Shown piece by piece: positions 1 through 5,988 of a stretch of DNA of 5,990 nucleotides. Positions within the stretch are counted from its first letter, which is position 1. Each line of letters opens with the position of its first letter. A program made the translations under genes and the position numbers. Below the pieces are notes generated by a model. The model did not search any database. It was not told the origin of the DNA and saw nothing but the letters and a program-made list of their open reading frames with translations. Source of the DNA: Bdellovibrionales bacterium (GTDB taxonomy: Bacteria > Bdellovibrionota > UBA1018 > CAIMNF01); contig CANGWP010000133.1 of assembly GCA_947457605.1 (NCBI GenBank), forward strand, positions 1 through 5,990, written 5' to 3'.

Positions 1-595
1 CTTTCATCAAGCAAAGCGGAAAAAGAAACGCCTCCAAGAAACGAAAGAACGGATTCACGAGTTGGAGGAAAAGCGGAACCGCATTCATCCGATCCGAGCT
101 CGTTTGCTCGAAGCCTCTTCCCTCGCGGATCTGGTGAGGATCGAGAAGCAGCTCGGGATCGAACCAAAGAACGTCTCCTCAACGCCGAAAAAAGCGGATC
201 GACAAATTGCGGAGTTTACCGGACGCGTCTATCGCTCCAAGGAAGGCCTCCAGATCCTGGCAGGACGGAATCTCAATGAAAACCTGATGCTTACCTTCAA
301 GATCGCAAAAGGGAATGATCTATGGCTGCACGTAAAGGGCAGGCCCGGATCCCACACGGTCATCCTGCTTCCTCCGAATCGAACTGCGTCGCTGGACACG
401 CTGCTTGATGCGGCTCATTTGTGCATTCTTCATAGTGGCGGAAAGGATTGGGGTAAAACCGAGGTTGACTATACCCTTCGAAAGTTTGTGAAGAAGATCA
501 AGAATCAAGCCGAGGTTTCCTACACGGGCAACAAAACCCTTTCGATCACACTTGAAGAGGCGCGGCTGCGGCGTCTTCAAGAGGCCTTGGGTTAG
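1..595 (+). CDS. rqcH: NFACT-family protein (RqcH/FbpA type), C-terminal part, cut by the left edge
   Basis: The frame is open from base 2 to the TAG at 593-595, so about 197 residues are visible and the true start lies outside the window. The first ~55 residues are Lys/Arg/Glu-rich and helical (KRKKKRLQETKERIHELEEK), as expected for the end of the NFACT coiled coil. From about residue 74 comes the NFACT-R (DUF814) domain, with GRNLNENLMLTFKIAKGNDL, then WLHVKGRPGSHTVI, the DAAHLCILHSGGKDW stretch, and VDYTLRKFVKKIKN. These match the family pattern of a G-R-N..QN..L..K.A...D.W.HVK..PGSH core. In bacteria, full-length NFACT proteins (RqcH) bind split 60S-like 50S subunits with peptidyl-tRNA and drive alanine tailing in ribosome quality control. 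The NFACT-N part with its catalytic Asp-Arg pair is not visible, so the RqcH function is inferred. Older databases call this family fibronectin-binding protein FbpA. It converges on the - strand block with a stop-codon overlap. Confidence 0.88.
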   Translation, partial: FHQAKRKKKRLQETKERIHELEEKRNRIHPIRARLLEASSLADLVRIEKQLGIEPKNVSSTPKKADRQIAEFTGRVYRSKEGLQILAGRNLNENLMLTFKIAKGNDLWLHVKGRPGSHTVILLPPNRTASLDTLLDAAHLCILHSGGKDWGKTEVDYTLRKFVKKIKNQAEVSYTGNKTLSITLEEARLRRLQEALG

Positions 596-2103
596 GATTC
601 GTGGTAAAATCCACGGGCGTCGCGTGCAGCTCGTCGCACCCGTGGGGATCCGTCCTGCTCCAGGGAACGAAGCAAGGATTCCTTGATCTCATTTGGAAAA
701 AACCGAGTCCCGAAGGCGGCCTTCTCCCGGATCCGTTCAGAGGAGGAGCGAAGAGCCTCTCGAAGGACACCCTCAAACGCCACATCCCCACTGTTGCCAA
801 TCGCCTCAAGAGCCACGATTTTCCCTTCTTCACGTGTGCTTGCATAAAAGAGGGAGATGAGACGGTCCCGAACCCGCAGATCGGGAGATTTTCTCAGACT
901 TGAACCGAGGACGTAGTTCACATTCTCCTCATCGATCGGAAATCCAAGCAGGAAATTCTTGGAGGCTTCCGTGAGGTCCACATCCGATGTGGCAAGGGCA
1001 TTCAGGATCATGTGCTGATGGTCGGGACGCCCCTCGAATCCCGGATAGGCTTCGAACAGAATCTTCTGCGCCTCAGGCTGATTCAAACTTGCAAGAACTC
1101 CAACTCCGAATCGGATCCGATCGTCTCTTGCGGGATCGCCGAGGTAGTCCGCTCCAAAGTCCCTGAGCCGCTCCGGGTTCGCCTCCAGGAGGGCCAGCAT
1201 CCTGTGGAATAGAATCACATGCTCTTTTTTTGAAAGTTCCTCAAGTTTCGGAATCTCTTCTGACTGCAAGGTCTGATCCTCACGGGGAGCGCCCGGATCA
1301 AGCTTCATCCCCACCTCGGTCCTCAATTGCGGATTTAAGGGAAGCGATGAGACCACGTCAGTCCCATGGATGGGACGAAGGGTAAACCGATACGAAGATA
1401 CCGTTTCCAGAGACTCTGACTTTGAAATGGGTACCCGGGTCCGATCCCAGCCCCGAAGCTCCAACGGAATTCCGGATTCATTCTGCCGGATTTCATGGAA
1501 AGAATCGAGAATCCGTGTTGTTTCCAGCGCGGGATCCAAATACCGGATCTTGCGTTTCATCTGCAGAGGCGGACGCCCTTCCCACTCGGCCTCATACACT
1601 CCCGTGGTATCCTCCGAGCCTCGAAACGCGAGATTTGTGAGCAAATCGCGAACGAGATTGAGATCGTCCGTGGTTTCACGGTTTCTCTGCCCAATCGAAA
1701 GCAATTTCGAGATTAAAAAATCGGAAGAAAACCGAACTTCGACAGGCAAGTGTGACCTTCGAAGGACCTTTTTCTCGCCGGTGACGGGGTGGTTTGAATG
1801 AAGCACGAACGATACCAGGTACGAATTCAAAGACTCCGGTCCCTGAAGAGGCATTAGAATCACTTCCCCCTGATGGCTCTCCTTCATCACAACACTCCGG
1901 TCACCGCCGATCTGAATTTCAGCGTTCAGTTTTCGCTGAAAAGCGAAACACAGAGGTTCGGAAGCCTTTCGGCCCGTCTCGCTCTCCAGATGAGTTTGCA
2001 TGGATTCCGCATCAGGGAGATTCCGGTGCCCAGAACCCAAAAAAGAATGAAACGAAAGAATCAATGCCCCTGCAAGAAAAACCCACTTCAAGGAACGAGG
2101 CAT
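592..2103 (-). CDS. Exported HEAT-repeat protein with beta-rich N-terminal half; vitellogenin-N/MTP-like architecture suspected
   Basis: 503 residues from ATG 2103 to TAA 592-594. I chose this ATG because a hydrophobic signal or anchor follows at once (KWVFLAGALILSFHSFLGSG, residues 6-25). The frame is open further up, with ATG at 2127 and TTG at 2172, but none of the three has a clear Shine-Dalgarno site. Residues ~50-250 are predicted beta-rich: alternating strands at 53-75, 94-126 and 232-246, with a helix-like NLVRDLLTNLAF at 149-160. Residues ~285-503 are helical repeats. The last two units (ALEAIGNSGD at 431-440 onward, and NEIKESLLRSLEQDGSPRVR at 471-490) look like ordinary HEAT repeats. 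Beta sheet followed by helical repeats is the layout of the vitellogenin_N lipid-transfer module, and short segments resemble it, but this is recalled, not searched. Secreted HEAT-repeat proteins of this general look occur in myxobacteria. The start overlaps the end of the upstream secreted gene by 16 bases, suggesting translational coupling and joint function. No enzyme motif is seen. Confidence 0.85.
   Translation of the reverse strand: MPRSLKWVFLAGALILSFHSFLGSGHRNLPDAESMQTHLESETGRKASEPLCFAFQRKLNAEIQIGGDRSVVMKESHQGEVILMPLQGPESLNSYLVSFVLHSNHPVTGEKKVLRRSHLPVEVRFSSDFLISKLLSIGQRNRETTDDLNLVRDLLTNLAFRGSEDTTGVYEAEWEGRPPLQMKRKIRYLDPALETTRILDSFHEIRQNESGIPLELRGWDRTRVPISKSESLETVSSYRFTLRPIHGTDVVSSLPLNPQLRTEVGMKLDPGAPREDQTLQSEEIPKLEELSKKEHVILFHRMLALLEANPERLRDFGADYLGDPARDDRIRFGVGVLASLNQPEAQKILFEAYPGFEGRPDHQHMILNALATSDVDLTEASKNFLLGFPIDEENVNYVLGSSLRKSPDLRVRDRLISLFYASTREEGKIVALEAIGNSGDVAFEGVLREALRSSSERIREKAAFGTRFFPNEIKESLLRSLEQDGSPRVRRAARDARGFYHES
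611..645 (-). terminator. Candidate weak terminator hairpin near the end of the - strand block
   Basis: CCACGGG (611-617) and CCCGTGG (639-645) are perfect 7-base inverted repeats around a 21-base loop. Reading the - strand, the hairpin is followed by ATTTTACC, a short U stretch. It sits inside the last codons of the 503-residue protein, 17 bases before its stop. The long loop and short U run make this a weak candidate. Because the convergent genes overlap at their stop codons there is no intergenic space for a terminator, which is why I list it. Confidence 0.25.
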
Positions 2104-2840
2104 GATTCTGACCCGAATGAAATGCATCGTCCAGGCCACTTGAAAAACGTTTTGGAATAAAGCCGATTCCAACTTCCAAATGGATACCGTGAATCCAAGT
2201 GGCCTCCGATTTCCCCCTGCAGGAAAGTAGCCTTGCCCAAGTTTTCAAACTCAGGCGTCACTCCCGCTTCCGGAAGCAATGCCCTCGCACCAAGAATTCC
2301 GTCCACGAGACTTACCCTTCCTGCGATACCTCCCCTAAAAAAGGTCATGCCGCCTGTTCCTTCCAGAAAAGCAGAGGACGAAATGTCGACGAGCGCTTCG
2401 GCACCCCTTCCGGGATCGGAGTTTCCCGAATCGGATGCCGGAATTACGGATGTTTTCACAGTGCCTGAAAATTCAATCCCCCCGCTGAGCTGGAGAAGAA
2501 TTGGACCGATCGGATAATTCAAAAGCGGCAGATTGATCCGGGTCGGAGGGATTGAGACTTCGGGCATACTCCCTGACCAGACCCGAATCCCGCGAAGATA
2601 AAGCTCGGAATGACCATCCTGTGCGGATACTGAAATCAGGGGATTCTTTTTGCCGAACACCACCGACTCAAGACTACTTTGAAGTCCGTCTCCTCCGGGA
2701 AGGATTCGGGCCTGTGATTTTACGGAGAGTTCTCGTCCAAGAACTTTCGTTTTTTGGGAAATCCCCGGCAGGCTCTGCGCGAGAGCAAGCTGGGAAAACA
2801 ACAAGGAACACGCGATCAGGGCTCTGATCCACAAAACCAT
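2088..2840 (-). CDS. Secreted Gly-rich, beta-strand-rich protein of unknown function
   Basis: 250 residues from ATG 2840 to TGA 2088-2090. A classical Sec signal peptide is visible: a short basic n-region (R6), a hydrophobic stretch ALIACSLLFSQ, and an ALA|Q type I cleavage site after residue 21. The mature part is rich in Gly and Ser with alternating polar and apolar residues, as in beta sheet: LGRELSVKSQARI (34-46), PLISVSA (67-73), SELYLRGIRVW (78-88), GPILLQLSGGIEFSGTVKTS (112-131), ALVDISSSAFLEG (149-161) and GGIAGRVSLVDGILGARALL (170-189). A Pro-rich hinge lies at 93-113. Only two Cys (239, 247) remain in the mature protein, near the C-terminus. The last ~30 residues overlap open frames of the next gene. 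I recognise no named family. A periplasmic beta-sandwich, an outer-membrane-associated protein or a lipid-facing sheet partner of the next gene are all possible. The gene starts 75 bases after the nucleotidyltransferase gene and overlaps the following exported protein by 16 bases. Confidence 0.82.
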   Translation of the reverse strand: MVLWIRALIACSLLFSQLALAQSLPGISQKTKVLGRELSVKSQARILPGGDGLQSSLESVVFGKKNPLISVSAQDGHSELYLRGIRVWSGSMPEVSIPPTRINLPLLNYPIGPILLQLSGGIEFSGTVKTSVIPASDSGNSDPGRGAEALVDISSSAFLEGTGGMTFFRGGIAGRVSLVDGILGARALLPEAGVTPEFENLGKATFLQGEIGGHLDSRYPFGSWNRLYSKTFFKWPGRCISFGSESCLVP

Positions 2841-2850
2841 ACGACCTCAC
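2841..2850 (-). promoter_or_regulatory. Ribosome binding site of the 250-residue secreted protein
   Basis: On the - strand, GTGAGGT (bases 2844-2850) precedes ATG 2840 with a 3-base spacer (CGT). GAGGT pairs with the 16S anti-Shine-Dalgarno, but the spacing is shorter than usual. Just upstream, CUGAUC (2864-2869) and GGUCAG (2850-2855) can pair over an 8-base loop, with one G-U pair, ending at the edge of this site. I found no convincing promoter or terminator in the 75-base gap 2841-2915, so the gene is probably read from upstream. Confidence 0.5.
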
Positions 2851-2915
2851 TGACCCCGATCAAGATCAGCTTACTGGAAAATTTGATCCGAATGGAATTC
2901 TTTTTTTGACTTGAA

Positions 2916-4196
2916 TCAGGTTACAAAGTTCGCAAGCACATAATTCAATGCTTCCTCGGAAGTGGAAAGTGATCTCTCCAGGGCGAGATCTTCAATGGTT
3001 CGAAGGATTTCGGTGAATTTTGGACCAGGGTTCAATCCCAAACGCACAAGGTCGTCTCCCGTAAGAAGCGGCTTCATCTCAAGCCTGCGCTTTGCATCAG
3101 GATAGATGGCACGGACAAACTCCAGACCCGCAAGGTTGCCATCATAGGAATTCGCATCAAGGCCGTGGAAACGAACCAGCAATTCAAAATCCGGGGCCTT
3201 CATCCAGCGCAATAGCGTTGCCTCCCGCATGGAAAAAGCATCTCGAAACTTCGGGGTTTCCCGAACAAGGTAGGCCATTTGATCCGCGCATTCGGAGGAG
3301 AGCTTCAAGCGACCCGCGATTTTCCGCGCCTCGGACTCACGCTTCTCCATTGGGAGCAACCTGAGAGTGGGAAGCAAAAACAATCCCCAATAAAACGAGG
3401 ATGGCTCTTTTGGATGATACTTGCCGAGTACCGACAACACCCGAAGTGTCTGATCCCAGACCTTTCGCTGACTCAGTTTGGCAACCGCAATTTCGGGCAT
3501 CACATTTTCAAGGAGCCCGAGATCATCGAGTTCCCTCACGGCCTGACGGGCAGAAGGATGAACGATCATTTTTTCAAGCTCGTCCCGAATTCGCTCGATG
3601 GAAATTTTCCGGATCAAAGGAGCCTTCTTGAGTATTGCAACCCGCGTCTCCTCACTGATTCCAAACTGGAGCCGAGCCGAGAATCGAACCGCGCGAAGCA
3701 AACGGAGCGCGTCTTCCTTGAATCGTGCCTCAGGGTCCCCAATGGCTCGAATCACCTTGTCCTTTAAATCCTGAATCCCGCCGAAATGATCCAGAACCCG
3801 ATTTGTCTTCAAGTCAAAATACAGCGCATTGATGGTGAAATCCCGCCGGGAACCATCTGCGTGAACATCCCCGTATTCCACTTTGGAGGGCCTTCGATGA
3901 TCCCCATAAGGCCCATCCTTCCGGAAGGTCGCCACTTCAAGTTCGCGATCATCTTCGGCAAGCACCTTGATGACTCCAAACGCTTTGCCAATCGCAATCG
4001 TTCTCGGAAAGAGCGCTTGCACTTCATCGGGAGTGGCGCTGGTTGCGATGTCGTAATCCTTTACTTCTCTTTGAAGAAGAAAGTCCCGAACACATCCACC
4101 GACAAGATAAGCTTCGAACCCCCGGTCATAGAGCGTGTTCAAAACGCTCCGAACTGCCGTGGGAACGGTAAGATTTCGATCAATCCGGGTCCACAT
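2916..4196 (-). CDS. cca: CCA-adding enzyme / poly(A) polymerase family nucleotidyltransferase (class II)
   Basis: 426 residues from ATG 4196 to TGA 2916-2918. The head domain of the class II nucleotidyltransferase family is complete: LVGGCVRDFLL (31-41), the metal-binding KDYDIAT (46-52, Asp47 and Asp49), GPYGDHRRPSKVEYGD (95-110), RRDFTINAL (117-125), the nucleotide-selecting EDALRLLRAVRF (161-172) and ERIRDELEKM (201-210). The C-terminal part ends with KPLLTGDDLVRLGLNPGPKF (375-394), typical of the family. The enzyme adds CCA, or part of it, to tRNA 3' ends, or adds poly(A) to RNA, in the cytoplasm. The G-[RK]-R-F signature I associate with gammaproteobacterial PcnB is absent: the segment reads AIGKAFGVIKV (68-78). 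This favours tRNA work, but the choice is not decided by sequence, and pcnB would be an acceptable alternative name. The HD phosphohydrolase motif of E. coli Cca is not visible. The start overlaps the upstream small secreted gene by 17 bases. Confidence 0.9.
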   Translation of the reverse strand: MWTRIDRNLTVPTAVRSVLNTLYDRGFEAYLVGGCVRDFLLQREVKDYDIATSATPDEVQALFPRTIAIGKAFGVIKVLAEDDRELEVATFRKDGPYGDHRRPSKVEYGDVHADGSRRDFTINALYFDLKTNRVLDHFGGIQDLKDKVIRAIGDPEARFKEDALRLLRAVRFSARLQFGISEETRVAILKKAPLIRKISIERIRDELEKMIVHPSARQAVRELDDLGLLENVMPEIAVAKLSQRKVWDQTLRVLSVLGKYHPKEPSSFYWGLFLLPTLRLLPMEKRESEARKIAGRLKLSSECADQMAYLVRETPKFRDAFSMREATLLRWMKAPDFELLVRFHGLDANSYDGNLAGLEFVRAIYPDAKRRLEMKPLLTGDDLVRLGLNPGPKFTEILRTIEDLALERSLSTSEEALNYVLANFVT

Positions 4197-4515
4197 CGAG
4201 ATGCTTCCCCCCTTTTTTGTAAACGCTCTTGGTTTCCGACTTCAGGATCGGCGTGAATCGATCTTTGGCACGGGATCCTTGAACCGCAGTTCCACCACCC
4301 TTTCCTCGAATGACGGCACGCTTGGGTAAGGGGACTGCGACCTCTTCGGGGGGAGCAACTTCTTCTTCGTTTTCAATCTCATATTCGCCATCTGCAACCG
4401 GCTTTGGAGCAGGCGCTGCACCGGATCCGGCCGATTCAACCTGGGGGGCAGAAGCGGGCTCCTCCGCCAGGGCGACCCCTTGAAGTAAAATCAGGAATGC
4501 GAATCGAACCAACAA
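4180..4515 (-). CDS. Small secreted Pro/Glu-rich protein of unknown function
   Basis: 111 residues from TTG 4515 to TGA 4180-4182. The TTG start is supported by an AAGGAG site 5 bases upstream and by the signal peptide that begins there: one Arg, then FAFLILLQGVALA, with cleavage likely after VALA (residue 17). The mature protein has three parts: an Ala/Pro/Ser-rich linker (18-41), an acidic segment YEIENEEEVAPPEE (45-58), and a basic tail with GKGGGTAVQGSRAKDRF (71-87) and SVYKKGGKHLDVDPD (97-111). There are no Cys residues and no predicted membrane segment after cleavage. It looks largely disordered, and a periplasmic location is expected. It starts 21 bases after the ftsK stop and overlaps the nucleotidyltransferase gene by 17 bases. 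I recognise no family. It does not resemble LolA, which follows ftsK in many proteobacteria. Confidence 0.75.
   Translation of the reverse strand: MLVRFAFLILLQGVALAEEPASAPQVESAGSGAAPAPKPVADGEYEIENEEEVAPPEEVAVPLPKRAVIRGKGGGTAVQGSRAKDRFTPILKSETKSVYKKGGKHLDVDPD
4197..4214 (-). promoter_or_regulatory. Probable ribosome binding site of the nucleotidyltransferase, inside an A6G6 tract
   Basis: Reading the - strand, six A then six G (4218 down to 4207) lie upstream of ATG 4196. AAGGGGG can pair with the anti-Shine-Dalgarno UUCCUCC using one G-U pair, and the last G is 10 bases from the start codon, a little long. The site lies inside the last codons of the upstream secreted gene (codons for YKKGGK), so translation of the two genes is probably coupled. 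Confidence 0.4.
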
Positions 4516-4520
4516 GAGAA

Positions 4521-4526
4521 CTCCTT
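4521..4526 (-). promoter_or_regulatory. Shine-Dalgarno site that fixes a TTG start
   Basis: AAGGAG on the - strand, followed by the 5-base spacer TTCTC and then TTG at 4515. The spacing is ideal. A second TTG follows directly at 4512, 8 bases from the site, so either could be used; the difference is one residue. The site lies in the 21-base gap after the ftsK stop codon. Confidence 0.7.
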
Positions 4527-4536
4527 TTGCGGACGA

Positions 4537-5988
4537 TCAAGGGAGCAGAATCTCCCGTGGCTTCGCTCCATCCGCAGGCCCCACGATTCCGCGGGACTCC
4601 ATGGTCTCAATCAAGCGAGCAGCACGGTTGTACCCGATCTGGAGCCTCCGTTGCAAGAAGCTCGCGGAAGCACTTTTCGAATTCCTGACAATCAAGAGCG
4701 CCTCCTCAAAGAGCGGATCCTCGTCTTCTGCGCCCTCACCTTCGCTCATGGCTGCCTCTTCCGGATCAATCAGAATCTCATTGCGGTACTGCGGCTTGCC
4801 CTGATCCCTAAGGAAGTTGGTGATGGTGTTGAGCTCATTGTCATCAATGAACGCGCCTTGCAAGCGGGTCAGGTCACTCTGCCCCGGAGGGATGAAGAGC
4901 ATGTCCCCTTGTCCGAGCAGGCGTTCAGCACCCGGTCGATCGAGGATCGTGCGCGAATCGATCTGGGAGGAGAGCGAGAACGAAACCCGGGTCGGCATGT
5001 TTGCCTTGATGAGTCCCGTGATCACGTCCGTGGACGGGCGCTGGGTTGCAATCACGAGGTGGATTCCGGCGGCTCGCGCCTTTTGTGCAATTCTTGCAAT
5101 TGACCCTTCGACATCTTTTTTGACCGTCATCATCAGGTCCGCAAGCTCGTCGATGATGATCACAATGTAGGGAAGCTTTCCGATCATCGGGTTTCCGGAT
5201 TCGTCCTTCTCGAAAGCCTCAATCCAGTCTCCGCCCGTGAGCAATCCGCCCGATTCTTCCTGAGCCTGGGCTTCGGCCTGAAGTTTCTGGGCCATTGCTT
5301 CAGCTCCACCCGTGTCAACCACCTCGTTGTAGCCCTGAAGGTTCTTTACTCCTGCAGCCTCAAGAATCCGATACCTTCGCTCCATTTCGCGAACCGCCCA
5401 CTTGAGCGCACTGGATGCATTCTTCGGATCATCGACCACGGGGAGCAAAAGATGCGGAATGTCGTGATAGAAACTGAATTCAATGAACTTCGGATCGACC
5501 AGAATCATTCGGAGCTCATCCGGAGTGAAGCGGTACAAAAGCGAGCAGATGAGCCCGTTCATGAACACCGATTTTCCGGAGCCGGTTTGCCCGGACACCA
5601 ACAGGTGCGGCATTTTTGCGAGATCGGCGAAGATGGACTGACCGCCGATGTCTTTTCCCATCACCACGGGGAGCTGATACTTCGGATTCTGGAATTCTCC
5701 GGTTTGCAAAAACTCCCGAAGCAAAACCTGTTCGCGATTTTCGGATGGAATCTCGATCCCTACCACGGCCTTACCCGGAAGTGGCGCCAAGATCCGCACC
5801 GACTTCGAGGAGAGTGCCATCGAAAGATCATCCACGAGGCCCGCAATTCTTGAAACCTTGATCCCGGGACCAGGTTTGAATTCGTAGAGCGTGATCACAG
5901 GGCCCACCCGCATCGCGGTTACCGTCCCATCAATGCCGAACTCCCCAAGCTTGTCCGTCAGGATCGAGGCGCGGGCTTCGAGACGATC
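4537..5988 (-). CDS. ftsK: DNA translocase FtsK, C-terminal motor and gamma domains (cut by the right edge)
   Basis: The frame is open from the right edge to TGA 4537-4539, giving about 483 visible residues. The N-terminal membrane part and linker lie outside the window. Visible in order: the alpha domain (KLGEFGIDGTV, GPVITLYEFKPGPGIKVSRI, SVRILAPLPGK); the RecA-like beta motor with Walker A GQTGSGKS (bases 5569-5592), ILVDPKFIEF, IPHLLLPVV and MERRY; Walker B IVIIIDELADLMM (from base 5166); ATQRPSTDVITGLIKANMP; and LLGQGDMLF. The C-terminal winged-helix gamma domain follows an acidic linker (EEAAMSEGEGAEDEDP): QRRLQIGYNRAARLIETMES, then GIVGP and a PREIL end. FtsK is a hexameric ATPase at the division septum that pumps chromosome DNA, guided by gamma binding to KOPS, and activates XerCD at dif. 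A SpoIIIE/SftA-type name would fit the motor equally. All core motifs are intact. A ~45-residue Ala/Gln/Glu-rich insert lies between YNEVVD and the Walker B strand. Confidence 0.96.
   Translation of the reverse strand, partial: DRLEARASILTDKLGEFGIDGTVTAMRVGPVITLYEFKPGPGIKVSRIAGLVDDLSMALSSKSVRILAPLPGKAVVGIEIPSENREQVLLREFLQTGEFQNPKYQLPVVMGKDIGGQSIFADLAKMPHLLVSGQTGSGKSVFMNGLICSLLYRFTPDELRMILVDPKFIEFSFYHDIPHLLLPVVDDPKNASSALKWAVREMERRYRILEAAGVKNLQGYNEVVDTGGAEAMAQKLQAEAQAQEESGGLLTGGDWIEAFEKDESGNPMIGKLPYIVIIIDELADLMMTVKKDVEGSIARIAQKARAAGIHLVIATQRPSTDVITGLIKANMPTRVSFSLSSQIDSRTILDRPGAERLLGQGDMLFIPPGQSDLTRLQGAFIDDNELNTITNFLRDQGKPQYRNEILIDPEEAAMSEGEGAEDEDPLFEEALLIVRNSKSASASFLQRRLQIGYNRAARLIETMESRGIVGPADGAKPREILLP

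Noticed and set aside
1576..1583. A GGGAAGGG word on the - strand matching the E. coli KOPS consensus GGGNAGGG
   Set aside because: About one chance match is expected in both strands of a window this size, and the KOPS word of this organism is unknown, so it says nothing about FtsK guidance here.
1370..1801. A 143-codon + strand open frame opposite the HEAT-repeat protein
   Set aside because: The product is Arg/Ser-rich without pattern, while the - strand frame has a signal peptide and repeats.
2101..2172. Start of the HEAT-repeat protein at TTG 2172 (526 residues)
   Set aside because: It would put about 30 residues in front of the signal-anchor helix and increase the overlap with the upstream gene to 85 bases. 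ATG 2103 places the helix right at the N-terminus.
2841..2915. A promoter or intrinsic terminator between the nucleotidyltransferase gene and the secreted beta protein
   Set aside because: No paired -35/-10 words and no stem followed by a U run on the - strand; only an A7 stretch and a small hairpin next to the ribosome binding site.
2906..2945. A TTGACT -35-like word on the + strand at the end of the nucleotidyltransferase gene, followed by CATAAT
   Set aside because: The spacing is about 27 bases instead of 16-18, and no + strand gene follows.
3279..3767. A 162-codon open frame on the + strand opposite the nucleotidyltransferase gene
   Set aside because: It lies fully antisense to a gene with clear conserved motifs. 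Its product is low in recognisable structure, and it has no ribosome binding site or domain.
3786..4256. A 156-codon + strand open frame opposite the 5' end of the nucleotidyltransferase gene and the end of the small secreted gene
   Set aside because: It is antisense to two genes with good - strand support, and the product shows no family features.
4651..5103. A 150-codon + strand open frame opposite ftsK
   Set aside because: It mirrors the conserved FtsK motor and gamma coding sequence; it is a by-product of codon bias.
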